NCBI RefSeq assembly: GCF_900114115.1
Contig: NZ_FORX01000015.1
Location: 1 to 64,000 of the forward strand
Direction of reading: 5' to 3'
From: Desulfomicrobium apsheronum
GTDB lineage: Bacteria; Desulfobacterota; Desulfovibrionia; Desulfovibrionales; Desulfomicrobiaceae
DNA length: 64,000 bases
How positions within the stretch are numbered: the stretch's first letter is position 1; every line of letters begins with the position of its first letter. A program made the position numbers and the translations under genes. Below are positions 7,267 through 18,433 of this stretch, one piece after another. The notes under the pieces are model-generated. The model had not been told where the DNA came from and ran no database searches. It saw only the letters and a list, made by a program, of their open reading frames with translations.

Positions 7267-7556
7267 GGGGTTTTCTCCTTGTGTTGTGTGGCATCTATGC
7301 CAAGCACAACCCGGCCGTCCACAACCAAGCACGTCTGAAAACCGGAAAGTCGCCGCCTTGGTCCAAGGCCGACCTTCGGCCATCACATCCAAAATTTCGG
7401 GCCCTGCCGCCAACGCAAAGCCATGTAAAAAGCCCCCACACGAAAACCATCGGCGCGGAGGCTTTGATCCCTGCTCTCAAGCAAGGCGCGTGATCGCGCC
7501 ACGACGGGAACAAAATAAATCAATGAAATCCGGTCATCCCGGCGCTACTCGAAACA

Positions 7557-7796
7557 TCAGGCCTTCTTGACCTCCAGGACATCCTCGAAAAATGCGGTCA
7601 GCGCGAAATTCCTGCCGCCGATGTTCACCGTCTCGCTCTGGTTCGGGAACAGTTCGAATGTCGGCTCGAAGCTGCTGCCGATGAAAATCGCCTTGGCTTC
7701 ACCGTTGCTTTCCCAGCGCACCTCGTTGCCGTCATCCAAAACGAGCAGTTCACCATCGTGCACCCGAACGGGCAGATCTTTTTCTGAATACTGCAT
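7557..7796 (-). CDS. Small hypothetical protein (79 aa)
   Basis: A soluble 79-residue protein, start ATG at 7796 with a good GGAGGTG ribosome-binding site 5 nt upstream; an in-frame upstream extension has no such site. It starts MQYSEKDLPVRVHDGELLVL and continues with alternating hydrophobic and polar residues suggesting a small beta-rich fold; there are no cysteines and no membrane segment. I do not recognise the family. It is monocistronic, convergent with nothing close, and divergent from prfC (193 bp between starts). Confidence 0.7.
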   Translation of the reverse strand: MQYSEKDLPVRVHDGELLVLDDGNEVRWESNGEAKAIFIGSSFEPTFELFPNQSETVNIGGRNFALTAFFEDVLEVKKA

Positions 7797-7988
7797 TGAG
7801 CACCTCCATAACTGGTTGAATGGTCGAACACTATTTTGGGGCAACATACCAGAGCGGGGGGCAGGGTCAAGGGTACATCCGCATTTTCGCCAATTTGAAA
7901 GCCACGGCGCGTTCCTTGACTGTTCCCATGATCGCGCCTACTGCCTCCTAGGCCCTGAAGGCAGGGTTACACAGCATTTGGAGAGTCT

Positions 7989-9584
7989 ATGAGCGCACTG
8001 GCAAGAGAAATACGACAGAATGTGGAAAAACGCCGCACGTTCGGCATCATCAGTCACCCCGACGCGGGCAAGACGACCCTGACCGAGAAGCTGCTTCTCT
8101 TTGGCGGAGCCATCACCTTGGCCGGCACGGTCAAGTCGCGCAAGGCTTCCCGCCACGCGACCTCGGACTGGATGAAAATGGAGCAGGAACGCGGCATCTC
8201 CGTGACCACCTCGGTCATGAAGTTCGAATACGGCGGGTACGACATCAACCTGCTCGACACCCCCGGCCACGAAGATTTTTCGGAGGACACCTATCGCGTC
8301 CTGACCGCCGTGGACTCCGCCCTGCTGGTCATCGACAGCGCCAAGGGCGTCGAGGCCCAGACCAAGAAACTGATGGACGTCTGCCGCATGCGCAACACGC
8401 CCATCATGACCTTCATCAACAAGCTCGACCGCGACGGTCTTGAGCCGCTGGACCTTTTGGCCGACATCGAGGACCACCTGGGCATTGAGTGCGCCCCCTT
8501 GAGCTGGCCCATCGGCATGGGCAAGGGATTCAAGGGCACCTACTCCATCCACAAGAAGAAAATCCATCTCTTTTCGGCCACCCACGGGGGGCGCATCCAG
8601 CAGGGCGTGGTCATCGACGACGTGAACGACCCCAAGCTCGACGAACTGCTCGGCCTGCAGGCGCAGGATCTGCGCCGGGATCTTGAGCTGCTCGAAGGCG
8701 CGGGCAACCCCTTCTCCGTCGAGCGCTATCTGGAAGGCAGCCAGACTCCGGTCTTCTTCGGCAGCGCCATCAACAATTTCGGCGTGCAGGAAATGCTCGA
8801 CACCTTTGTCGAGCTGGCCCCCTGCCCGCGCCCCCGGGCGACCCTGACCCGCGAGGTCTCACCCTTCGAGGAAGATTTCTCGGGCGTGGTCTTCAAAATC
8901 CAGGCGAACATGGACAAGGCCCACCGTGACCGCATCGCCTTCATGCGCATCTGCTCGGGCAAGTACGAAAAGGGCATGAAGATCCGCCACCACCGCATCG
9001 GCAAGGACGTGCAGATCTCGAACGCCACCATCTTCATGGCCCAGGACCGCACCGGCGTGGAGGAAGCCTTCGCCGGAGACATCATCGGTCTGCACAATCA
9101 CGGGACCATCAAGATCGGCGACACCTTCAGCCTGAAGGAAGAGCTCAAGTTCACGGGCATCCCGAGCTTCGCGCCCGAACATTTCCGCAAGGTCATCCTG
9201 AAAAGCCCACTCAAGACCAAGCAGTTGCAAAAAGGCCTCCAGCAGCTCGCCGAAGAGGGCGCGGTGCAGGTTTTTCGCCCCACCCTCGGCAACGAGTACA
9301 TCCTGGGCGCGGTGGGCGTCCTGCAGTTTGACGTGATCATTTCACGCCTTAAAGATGAATATGCCGTTGACGCCATCTACACCCCGGTCAACCTGTCGGC
9401 GGCGAGATGGGTGCAAGCGGACGACAAGGCCCTTCTCGAACGTTTCCAGAAGGAGCTTCACGGCTCCCTGGCCACGGATTCCGAAGGCAATCTGGCCCTG
9501 CTGGCGGACAGCACCTGGAGACTTGAGTACATCATGGAACAGTGGCCGGACATCACCTTTCACACCACAAGGGAAAAAAACTGA
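7989..9584 (+). CDS. prfC: Peptide chain release factor 3 (RF3)
   Basis: A 531-residue translational GTPase, full length for RF3, which recycles RF1/RF2 from the ribosome after peptide release. G1 is [10 protein letters not shown] at residues 21-30, G3 DTPGHEDF at 90-97, and G4 NKLDRDG at 144-150. The RF3-specific segment after G4 ([16 protein letters not shown]) distinguishes it from EF-G. The C-terminal domain ends near [13 protein letters not shown]. The start at 7989 follows a weak GGAGAG. The downstream phospholipase-like gene begins 16 bp after the stop, so the two may be co-transcribed although their functions appear unrelated. Confidence 0.97.
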   Translation: MSALAREIRQNVEKRRTFGIISHPDAGKTTLTEKLLLFGGAITLAGTVKSRKASRHATSDWMKMEQERGISVTTSVMKFEYGGYDINLLDTPGHEDFSEDTYRVLTAVDSALLVIDSAKGVEAQTKKLMDVCRMRNTPIMTFINKLDRDGLEPLDLLADIEDHLGIECAPLSWPIGMGKGFKGTYSIHKKKIHLFSATHGGRIQQGVVIDDVNDPKLDELLGLQAQDLRRDLELLEGAGNPFSVERYLEGSQTPVFFGSAINNFGVQEMLDTFVELAPCPRPRATLTREVSPFEEDFSGVVFKIQANMDKAHRDRIAFMRICSGKYEKGMKIRHHRIGKDVQISNATIFMAQDRTGVEEAFAGDIIGLHNHGTIKIGDTFSLKEELKFTGIPSFAPEHFRKVILKSPLKTKQLQKGLQQLAEEGAVQVFRPTLGNEYILGAVGVLQFDVIISRLKDEYAVDAIYTPVNLSAARWVQADDKALLERFQKELHGSLATDSEGNLALLADSTWRLEYIMEQWPDITFHTTREKN

Positions 9585-9600
9585 ACCCGACTGGCGACAC

Positions 9601-10491
9601 ATGGCTTTATTATTCGCTTTTATTCTTCTGATTCTGCTTCCCGGCGAGGCGCTGGCCTGGGGGCCGGGGGTGCACATGGCCATCGGCAACCATGTCCTGA
9701 CCCATGTGCATCTTCTCGCCCCGGGAGTTGCCGCCGTGCTGACGGCCCATCCAGAGCAGTTCCTGTACGGATGCCTGTCGGCCGACATTTTCATCGGCAA
9801 GGGCAGCAAGTTCACCCCTACCCATTCCCACAACTGGGACACGGGCAAGGCGCTCCTGCGCCAGGCCGAAGACGGGAAAGCCCAGGCCTACGCCTATGGT
9901 TACCTGTCCCATCTGGCCGCCGACGTCATCGCCCACAACTATCTGGTCCCGAACATGCTCGGCTTCTCCGCAGGCCGGGGCAAGTTCGCCCACACCTACG
10001 TGGAGATGCTGGCGGACCTGCAGGTCGAATGGCCGCGCAACCAGGCCTCGCGCATCTTTCGCATCCCGCATCCCGAGGCCGACAATTCCCTGGTACTGAC
10101 CATGGGACAGAAAAAATTGCCCTTCACCATCAAAAAACGCATCTTCCGTCAAAGCTTGCATCTGGTGGAAGAAAAATCCTACAAACGCTCCCTACGCTTG
10201 TTCCGGGGTTTTCTGCCCTTTGCCCGCAAGGAGGCGTTCATCACCGAAGCCATCACCCATGCCCAGGATCTGGTCATGGATCTGCTCAGAAATCCGCAAC
10301 GCTCGCCGGTGCTGGAGTGCGACCCCATCGGCAGCCAGAACCTGGACCAGGTGCGCAGATTCCAGCGCAAGCAGCGCTCCTATTACAACGCGCGCGGTGA
10401 AGGCATCATTTTTCCCATGGACACCCGTCTTGAACCCTGTCTGCAAGATTTCGGAGGCACCGATGACCGATTTTCTCAATTTTCTGCGTGA
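9601..10491 (+). CDS. Zinc-dependent phospholipase C-like protein
   Basis: A 296-residue protein with a short N-terminal signal peptide (MALLFAFILLILLPGEALA) followed directly by WGPGVHMAIG. In zinc phospholipase C/S1-P1 nuclease folds the mature N-terminal Trp is itself a metal ligand. Further ligand-type residues are HSHNWD (75-80) and YLSHLAADVIAHNYL (101-115), giving the GxxxHxxxDxxxH pattern. I chose ATG 9601 because it gives the signal peptide; upstream frame overlaps prfC. It is probably periplasmic or secreted; whether it cleaves phospholipids is not shown by sequence. It overlaps the next gene by 29 bp. Confidence 0.85.
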   Translation: MALLFAFILLILLPGEALAWGPGVHMAIGNHVLTHVHLLAPGVAAVLTAHPEQFLYGCLSADIFIGKGSKFTPTHSHNWDTGKALLRQAEDGKAQAYAYGYLSHLAADVIAHNYLVPNMLGFSAGRGKFAHTYVEMLADLQVEWPRNQASRIFRIPHPEADNSLVLTMGQKKLPFTIKKRIFRQSLHLVEEKSYKRSLRLFRGFLPFARKEAFITEAITHAQDLVMDLLRNPQRSPVLECDPIGSQNLDQVRRFQRKQRSYYNARGEGIIFPMDTRLEPCLQDFGGTDDRFSQFSA

Positions 10492-10822
10492 TCAGATCCG
10501 GCAAGTGCGGGACATCGAAACCAACGCGCACGACCTGCTGCACAACGCGGGGGACGATGCCGGATATCGCGAAGCCATGCATCGCAAGGCGGAACTGCTG
10601 GCCACTCTGTCCACGAATGCGGCCCCTTTTCTGGATGCGCTGAGCCTTGAACGGCGCCCCATGATCGAACACAAGCTGGACATGTTTTCCCAAAGCGCTC
10701 GGCGCAGCCTGGACATAGGCAGCGTTTTCTACATGTCCGCGCTGCTCTACCCTGACGACCACAAGCCAGGCGAGCCCAACACCCTCGAGATCTGGCTTGC
10801 GGAACTCGAGCGGTCCAAATAA
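10463..10822 (+). CDS. Hypothetical helical protein (119 aa)
   Basis: Starts at ATG 10463, preceded by GGAGG, inside the last 29 bp of the phospholipase-like gene, a strong sign of translational coupling. The protein begins MTDFLNFLRDQIRQVRDIE and is almost entirely amphipathic helix (DAGYREAMHRKAELLATL, then MIEHKLDMFSQSARRSL), with no signal peptide, membrane span or cysteine pairs. The family is not recognised. The coupling suggests a cytoplasmic partner of uncertain role. An FKBP gene follows 31 bp downstream. Confidence 0.75.
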   Translation: MTDFLNFLRDQIRQVRDIETNAHDLLHNAGDDAGYREAMHRKAELLATLSTNAAPFLDALSLERRPMIEHKLDMFSQSARRSLDIGSVFYMSALLYPDDHKPGEPNTLEIWLAELERSK

Positions 10823-10853
10823 AACCAGCAACCTTAAATCCACAGGAAACATC

Positions 10854-11279
10854 ATGACACTTGCAGCTGGAACCAAAGTACTGGTTCACTACACGGGCAC
10901 GCTCGACGACGGCACCCAGTTCGACTCCTCCCGGGAACGCGATCCCCTGGAGATCACTCTTGGCCAGGACATGGTCATCCCCGGCTTCGAAAAAGCCATC
11001 CTCGATCTTGAGCCCGGCCAGAGCGTCACCGTGACCATCCCGGAAGAAGAGGCCTACGGCCCGCACAACGAGGAAATGGTCATCCGCGTTCCCAAGACGT
11101 CCTTTCCCCCGGAGATCGTTCCCACCGTCGGCGAACAGCTGGTGCTGCGCTCCCCCGACGGCAACGAACTCCCGGCCCTCATCGTCGACGTCGATGACGA
11201 CGAAGCCACCCTGGACGCCAACCACCCCCTGGCCGGATTCGCCCTGACCTTCGAGATCGAGCTGGTCAGCGTAGGCTAA
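10854..11279 (+). CDS. FKBP-type peptidyl-prolyl cis-trans isomerase, SlyD-like
   Basis: A 141-residue FKBP with VLVHYTGTLDDGTQFDSS at residues 9-26 and the FKBP core GQDMVIPGFEKAIL. The insert-in-flap region (EEEAYGPHNEEMVIRVPKTSFP) and the C-terminal HPLAGFALTFEIELVSV are typical of SlyD/FkpA-type short enzymes. It lacks the His-rich tail of E. coli SlyD. The family catalyses prolyl isomerisation and acts as a chaperone in the cytoplasm. There is no signal peptide. The start at 10854 follows CAGGAAAC. It closes the prfC-to-FKBP run of plus-strand genes. Confidence 0.93.
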   Translation: MTLAAGTKVLVHYTGTLDDGTQFDSSRERDPLEITLGQDMVIPGFEKAILDLEPGQSVTVTIPEEEAYGPHNEEMVIRVPKTSFPPEIVPTVGEQLVLRSPDGNELPALIVDVDDDEATLDANHPLAGFALTFEIELVSVG

Positions 11280-11293
11280 GCGCAGGCAGTACG

Positions 11294-11436
11294 GACAAAG
11301 GGCATGGATTCCCGCCTACCCATGCTGGGCACACGTGCGCGGGAATGACGTCGAGACAGCACGGCGAACACCTCTTCCAAACGACCCAGCAACGCCGTTG
11401 TCATTCCCGTGAAGACGGGAATCCATGCCCTTTGTC
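11294..11436. repeat. Element with perfect 21-bp inverted ends
   Basis: Arms at 11294-11314 and 11416-11436 are exact reverse complements (core GGCATGGATTCCCG). Inside, GGGAATGACG (11341-11350) faces TCATTCCCGT (11401-11410), so the whole 143 bp can fold into a long hairpin. No coding capacity is visible. This GGATTCCCG-type palindromic unit resembles dispersed intergenic or MITE-like elements. It lies between the convergent FKBP and rsh genes. Confidence 0.75.
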
Positions 11437-11479
11437 AGCATTCTCCCGCCCCACCCGGTTCACAGTCCGTCAAAACTCC

Positions 11480-11514
11480 AAAAAAAAGGGATTTCGAGCT
11501 TTTCCCGAAATCCC
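11480..11514 (-). terminator. Intrinsic terminator of rsh
   Basis: Stem arms GGGATTTCG (11488-11496) and CGAAATCCC (11506-11514) are fully complementary. On the minus strand the hairpin is followed by a run of seven to eight T (A-run at 11480-11487). It sits 25 bp past the rsh stop codon. Confidence 0.85.
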
Positions 11515-11538
11515 CCGTCCTGGCCGAACAGCCCGGCC

Positions 11539-13686
<2,148 letters not shown>

Positions 13687-14192
13687 GTTTTTTCCTGTAG
13701 GCCCGGGGATATGGAACCAAATCCAGCTTGAAATTGGCCTTCAGACCTTAAAATGTCAACTTCTCTTTGGCGCTCCTCCCCAGAGACGGCCGCAAAGGGC
13801 ACCAGCCCCCGGGAGCCCTGGCAGGGCAAGCGCAATGCCGCCCGAAGGGTCGATGGCTGCATCCTTGAAAAATAACTCCAGCCACATTTTTGCCAACTTG
13901 GGTAGACATACAGATGGATAATCAGTTTGAAATATGTCATACGTTTTTATCCAAAGAAGATGTCAATTCCACCCTTCCCGGTCCGAATTCTCGCGAGAAC
14001 TGGGCACGTTAGCGCTCTGCGGATAATCTTCAAAAAGATCTTTCTCAAATTGTCACAGCTCTTGATAAAGAATTGTGATTTGTTTAAATGGTTCAATTGT
14101 GCCGTGCCGTGCTTAGCGTCCAAAGCTCCAAAAGTGACGGCAGGCCTGATATATCACCGCCCAAGGCGGTTTTACGGAGATAAACCCAAAAG
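13687..14192. other. 506-bp divergent intergenic region between rsh and the SNF2 gene
   Basis: No convincing gene. Bases 13765-13855 are GC-rich with several short inverted segments, whereas 13860-14190 is AT-rich. A TTGACA box on the minus strand (13754-13759) with a weak CAATTT 17 bp away (13731-13736) could be the rsh promoter. The GC-rich part upstream of that box could hold a structured RNA or regulatory element, but I recognise no known RNA family. Confidence 0.5.
14062..14089 (+). promoter_or_regulatory. Candidate sigma-70 promoter for the SNF2 helicase gene
   Basis: TTGATA (14062-14067) and TTAAAT (14084-14089) are separated by 16 bp in an AT-rich stretch about 100 bp before the start codon. 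Matches to consensus are 5/6 and 4/6. No other good pair is closer to the gene. Confidence 0.4.
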
Positions 14193-17100
14193 ATGTCCCA
14201 TTCCGACGAAGCACGCATCCAACGCATCGTGCATAACTTTTTGTCTGACAATATTCCCGAACACATCCGCGACGGGGCCCAATATCTCATTGCCGACGGT
14301 GGCATACAAAAAATCGACATCCGCCGCGAAGAGGAATCCTGGGATGTGGAAGGTCAGATCCAGGGAGATGATTTCCAGACCTATTCCTCGGAACTGGGCA
14401 TCAACCTCGACCAGGGCACCGTCCATTCCTATTGCAACTGCCAGGATTCGTTCTCCGGCATCTGTCGCCACGTAGCGGCCACGGCCCTGGGCCTTCTCTC
14501 CAAGCTCGACGTCAAGCGCGAGGTGGAGTCCCAGCCCATCAAGTCCGAATGGAAACAGAGCTTCCGCTATTTCTTTTCCACCGCCCTTGAGCCGGAACCG
14601 GGCCATCATTATTTCATATATCGCTTCTTCGCCGAGACCGGGCGTTTGCAGGTCGAATTTTTCCGCGCCCGGCAGAACAAATCGGGGTTGTCCACGGTCC
14701 AGAACCCCGTGACCCTGGAACAGATCATCCGCAACCCGGACTGGTGCGAAATATCTCCGGAACTGCCCAAAGTGGCTGAACAGATCGGCCAGTATCTCGA
14801 CTATTACGGCCACAGGGTCGAGATTCCCTTCGGGCTCATGACCTGGTTCTTCTGGGCCATCAAGAACGAATACTACCAGTTGTGGGAAGAATCCGAGCAG
14901 CCGGTGCGCATCGAAAGCACGCCCATGCGCCTGCAGCTGCGGCCGAAGTTCACCGACGAAGGCCTGTCGTTCGACATCATGCTTGGACGCGAGGGCAAGG
15001 TGCCCTTCTCCATCCTGAACCAGAACGTGTCCTTTTACGGCCATCTGCCTCTTTGGGTCTGCCTCAAGCACAGCTTCTACCCGGTGCAGACGGGCCTGCG
15101 CCCGAGCCTGATCCAGGAGCTCGTAATCTCGCCCCCGATCATCCCGCACGCGGACATTTCCGAATTCCTGGACCGCGTCTGGACCCAAATTCCGGCCTCG
15201 GACCTGCACGGCCAGGAAGAGTTCCTGGAACGCATGCAGCCCATTTTCGTGCCCGCGAACTACAACCCGAAGCTCTTCCTGAACGAGGAAGGCAGCCTGC
15301 TCACCCTTGAGATCCAGAACATCTACGAGACCGAGCACGGCGACATCTCCCTGCCCGGCCCGAACCAGGACCTGCAGACCGGCAGCTACCAGTTCGAGGG
15401 CAAATCCTTCCTGATCCGCCGCGACCAGGAGGAGGAAGAGGCGCTTCTGACCACGCTCATGGACATGAACTTCCAGCCCAGAAGCAGCGCCATCTGGTTC
15501 CTGGAGCCCGAAGAGGCCATCACCTTCCTGCTCGATGCCTACCCGAAACTGGTCGAGGCCTACCGGGTCTACGGCGAGAAGGATCTGGCACGCTACAAGG
15601 TCCGCCTGACCCCGCCCAACGTGGTGGCCACGGTGGAGACGCAGGAAGAGGACAAGTGGTTCAACCTGGAGATAAACGTCGAGTACGACGACATCTCCGT
15701 CCCTATAGACAAGATCTGGAAAGCCTGGACCCAGGGCAAGCGCTATGTGCAGCTCAAGGACGGCTCCTACACCAGCCTGCCCGAGTCGTGGCTTGAAAAG
15801 CTCGGCCACAAGCTCATCGCCCTCGGCCTTGATCCGGAAAAACCGCCCAAGAAGCGTTTCGAGAACTTCGAGGCCCCGGTCCTGGACAAGATCCTCGAAG
15901 ACATCCCCGAGACCACGTCCGACGGATTCTGGGATACCCTGCGCGACAAGATCAACGACTTCCAGGAGATCAAGCAGGTCGAAAAGCCCAAGGGCCTGGA
16001 CGCGACCCTGCGCCCCTACCAGTTGCAGGGCGTGAGCTACCTGAACTTTCTGCGCGAATACCACTTCGGCGGCATCCTGGCCGACGAGATGGGCCTGGGC
16101 AAGACCATCCAGACCCTGACCTTCCTGCAGTACATGAAGGAACAGGGGCACAAGGGCCCCAACCTGATCATCGTGCCCACCTCGGTCCTGCCCAACTGGG
16201 AACGCGAGGCTCAAAAATTCGTGCCGGACATGAAACGTCTGGTCATCTATGGCGCGCGCCGGGAAAACCTGTTCAAGAAGATCGAGTCCTCGGAACTGAT
16301 CATAACCACCTATGCGCTGCTGCGCCGGGATCTGGACGAACTGCTCAAATTCGAGTTCAACGCCGTCATCCTGGACGAGGCCCAGAACATCAAGAACCCG
16401 AACACCATCACTGCCAGAAGCGTGCGCAAGATGCAGGCGCGCTTCCGCCTGTGCCTGTCGGGCACGCCCATCGAGAACACGCTCCTTGAGCTGTGGTCCC
16501 TGTTCGAGTTCCTCATGCCCGGCTTCCTGGGCTCCCAGGCATCCTTCCAGAAGGGTTTCGTCAAGCCCATAAAAGACGGCGACGACGACAGCCTCGGCTA
16601 CCTCAAGGCGCGGGTCAAACCCTTCATCCTGCGCCGGACCAAAAACGAGGTCGCCAAGGATCTGCCGCCCAAGATCGAAAACATCTACTACTCCGCCCTG
16701 TTGGACGATCAGCGCGATCTGTATTCGGCCCTGGCCAAGAAGCTCAAGGAGCAGGTCCTGCAGGACGTGGACGAGAAGGGCATCGGCCAGAGCCAGATCT
16801 CCATCCTTGATGCGCTCCTGAAGCTGCGTCAGATCTGCTGCCACCCGAGGCTCCTGAAGCTCGACATGCCCGGCTTCAACGCCAACCTGTCTTCCGGCAA
16901 GTTCGAGGCCTTCAAGGACCTCGTGACCTCCATCATCGACGACGGCCACAAGGTGCTCGTCTTCTCGCAGTTTGTGCAGATGCTGCATATCATCCGCAAC
17001 TGGCTGCACATGGTCGAGATCCCCTTCTGCTACCTCGACGGAACCTCCAAGGACCGCTTCGAGCAGGTGGACAAGTTCAACAACACGCCCGAGATCCCCA

Positions 17101-17399
17101 TCTTCCTGATCTCGCTCAAGGCGGGCGGCACGGGTCTGAACCTGACCTCGGCCGACTACGTCATCCACTACGACCCGTGGTGGAACCCGGCCGTGGAAGA
17201 CCAGGCCACCGACCGCACGCACCGCATCGGTCAGACCCGCCAGGTCTTCGCCTACAAGATGATCTGCGAGAACACGGTCGAGGAGAAGATCCTGAAGCTT
17301 CAGGAATCCAAGAAAGGCATCGCCGACTCGATCATCCCAGGTCAGTCGGCCTGGAAGAGCCTGACCAGATCCGACCTGGAAATGCTCTTCGAAATCTAG
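14193..17399 (+). CDS. SWIM zinc-finger SNF2-family DNA helicase/ATPase
   Basis: A 1068-residue protein. An N-terminal SWIM motif (C81, C83, C91, H93; CxC-x7-CxH) precedes about 500 residues of unassigned beta-rich sequence. The C-terminal half is a complete SNF2 ATPase: LRPYQLQGVSYLNFL, Walker A in DEMGLGKT (about residue 633), DEAQ box (about 727), LSGTPIENTL, and the helicase C-terminal motif RTHRIGQTRQVFAY. This is the bacterial RapA/HepA-like SWIM-SNF2 architecture, which remodels protein-nucleic acid complexes in an ATP-dependent way. It stands alone, divergent from rsh, with its own terminator. No restriction or defence genes adjoin it, so I read it as a housekeeping-type remodeller rather than part of a defence island. 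Confidence 0.93.
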   Translation: MSHSDEARIQRIVHNFLSDNIPEHIRDGAQYLIADGGIQKIDIRREEESWDVEGQIQGDDFQTYSSELGINLDQGTVHSYCNCQDSFSGICRHVAATALGLLSKLDVKREVESQPIKSEWKQSFRYFFSTALEPEPGHHYFIYRFFAETGRLQVEFFRARQNKSGLSTVQNPVTLEQIIRNPDWCEISPELPKVAEQIGQYLDYYGHRVEIPFGLMTWFFWAIKNEYYQLWEESEQPVRIESTPMRLQLRPKFTDEGLSFDIMLGREGKVPFSILNQNVSFYGHLPLWVCLKHSFYPVQTGLRPSLIQELVISPPIIPHADISEFLDRVWTQIPASDLHGQEEFLERMQPIFVPANYNPKLFLNEEGSLLTLEIQNIYETEHGDISLPGPNQDLQTGSYQFEGKSFLIRRDQEEEEALLTTLMDMNFQPRSSAIWFLEPEEAITFLLDAYPKLVEAYRVYGEKDLARYKVRLTPPNVVATVETQEEDKWFNLEINVEYDDISVPIDKIWKAWTQGKRYVQLKDGSYTSLPESWLEKLGHKLIALGLDPEKPPKKRFENFEAPVLDKILEDIPETTSDGFWDTLRDKINDFQEIKQVEKPKGLDATLRPYQLQGVSYLNFLREYHFGGILADEMGLGKTIQTLTFLQYMKEQGHKGPNLIIVPTSVLPNWEREAQKFVPDMKRLVIYGARRENLFKKIESSELIITTYALLRRDLDELLKFEFNAVILDEAQNIKNPNTITARSVRKMQARFRLCLSGTPIENTLLELWSLFEFLMPGFLGSQASFQKGFVKPIKDGDDDSLGYLKARVKPFILRRTKNEVAKDLPPKIENIYYSALLDDQRDLYSALAKKLKEQVLQDVDEKGIGQSQISILDALLKLRQICCHPRLLKLDMPGFNANLSSGKFEAFKDLVTSIIDDGHKVLVFSQFVQMLHIIRNWLHMVEIPFCYLDGTSKDRFEQVDKFNNTPEIPIFLISLKAGGTGLNLTSADYVIHYDPWWNPAVEDQATDRTHRIGQTRQVFAYKMICENTVEEKILKLQESKKGIADSIIPGQSAWKSLTRSDLEMLFEI

Positions 17400-17406
17400 A
17401 CAACCT

Positions 17407-17439
17407 GAGGGGAAAGGCACGCGTCCTTTCCCCTCTTTT
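17407..17439 (+). terminator. Intrinsic terminator of the SNF2 gene
   Basis: An 11-bp perfect stem with arms GAGGGGAAAGG (17407-17417) and CCTTTCCCCTC (17425-17435) has a 7-nt loop and is followed by TTTTC. It lies 8 bp past the stop codon. Confidence 0.9.
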
Positions 17440-17456
17440 CATTCGGGCAAGGCTCC

Positions 17457-17837
17457 ATGGCCCATCTTCTTGCCGCCAACGCGGTGCTCATCCTGCACCT
17501 TCTCTTCATCTGCCTGGTTATGCTCGGTGGTCTGGCCGTGCCCAGATACCCGCGCTTCGCCTTCGTTCATGTCCCGACGGCGATCTGGGGCGTTCTGGTC
17601 GAAGCCTTTGGCTGGTACTGTCCGTTGACGGATCTGGAAAATGCGCTGCTGCGCCGGGCGGGAGAGGAAGGCTATGGCGGAGGATTCGTGGAGCGCTACC
17701 TGCTCGCGATGATCTACCCTGACGGACTGACCCGCGAAACGCAGATGCTGCTGGCCGGGATGGTCGTGCTGGTCAACGTGGCCGTATATGGGTGGGTGCT
17801 GAAGAAAAGAGCGAAGCACAAGCAGACGCGAAAATGA
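17457..17837 (+). CDS. DUF2784 membrane protein
   Basis: A 126-residue inner-membrane protein with about three hydrophobic segments: LLAANAVLILHLLFICLVML, a middle one around VHVPTAIWGVLVEAFGWYC, and MLLAGMVVLVNVAVYGWVL. The motif CPLTDLENALLRRAGEEGYGGGFVERYL is the hallmark of DUF2784 proteins, whose function is not known. The start at 17457 lies just after the SNF2 terminator, with GGGCAAGG weakly matching a ribosome-binding site. It ends 5 bp before the convergent NlpC/P60 gene and has no obvious partner. Confidence 0.88.
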   Translation: MAHLLAANAVLILHLLFICLVMLGGLAVPRYPRFAFVHVPTAIWGVLVEAFGWYCPLTDLENALLRRAGEEGYGGGFVERYLLAMIYPDGLTRETQMLLAGMVVLVNVAVYGWVLKKRAKHKQTRK

Positions 17838-17841
17838 CCGG

Positions 17842-18360
17842 TCAGGACAGGACGCGCTGTACCCGCCTGAGTCTCGGCCACCAATAGGCGTCGAGGGTTG
17901 AGAGAATAACCCCCCGGCTCGCCGAGGCATGCAGAAAGGTTCTGTCCGCGACAAGCACGCCGATGTGATCACCGCCCTTGTCCGTGAAATACACCAGATC
18001 CCCTGGCCGCATCTGCCTGGTTTCGACGCGTTGTCCCATCCGGCTCTGATCACGCGAGGTGCGGGGCAGTTCCACCTGAAACGCCTCCCTGAAAATCGCC
18101 TGCATCAGTCCCGAACAATCCACCCCCTGACGGTCCGTGCCGCCGATGCGATGGCGCACGCCTTTCCAGGCTCTGAACTGGGAGAGCAATATGTCGGAAA
18201 CCGTGGGGGTGAAGGTGTCCTGCGGAGGCGGGATCACGGGGGTTTGGATCATGGTCTTGGGAGCGCAACCGGTTCCCATGAAAAGCAGGCACAAAAAAAA
18301 CAGCCCGCAGAGGTCGAGGGGCATCCGGCCCGACAATGATCGAAGCTTGAGGGACTTCAT
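17842..18360 (-). CDS. NlpC/P60 (C40) peptidase, probable lipoprotein, copy 1
   Basis: A 172-residue predicted cell-wall hydrolase. The N-terminus has a basic region and hydrophobic stretch ending FMGTGCAPK, suggesting a lipoprotein cysteine, although the residue three before the Cys is atypical. The C40 catalytic domain has the cysteine in GVDCSGLMQAIF, a histidine in GGDHIGVLV and another in FLHASASRGV. These enzymes cleave gamma-D-Glu-diaminopimelate bonds in peptidoglycan. Start at 18360 (AGGAAG upstream); a longer frame is less likely. It lies 73 bp downstream of a paralogue on the same strand (18434-19153), a tandem duplication that has since diverged. Confidence 0.9.
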   Translation of the reverse strand: MKSLKLRSLSGRMPLDLCGLFFLCLLFMGTGCAPKTMIQTPVIPPPQDTFTPTVSDILLSQFRAWKGVRHRIGGTDRQGVDCSGLMQAIFREAFQVELPRTSRDQSRMGQRVETRQMRPGDLVYFTDKGGDHIGVLVADRTFLHASASRGVILSTLDAYWWPRLRRVQRVLS

Positions 18361-18433
18361 ATGATGGTGCTTCCTGTACCGCGCCATGCAATTGAAACAA
18401 AGTGCCGGCCAGGACATTCGCGTACGCCTGGGC

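Noticed and set aside
13765-13870. 6S RNA or SRP RNA gene
   Set aside because: I compared the GC-rich block with conserved cores of these RNAs and found neither the SRP GGUCAGGUCCGGAAGG core nor a convincing 6S layout.
14193-17399. SNF2 helicase as part of a defence island
   Set aside because: Neighbours are rsh and a DUF2784 gene, with no nuclease, methyltransferase or other defence gene; the gene stands alone with its own terminator.
14172-17420. A 1082-codon open frame antisense to the SNF2 helicase gene
   Set aside because: It exactly shadows the well-supported helicase frame. The long opposite-strand frame follows from GC-rich codon usage and has no recognisable domain.
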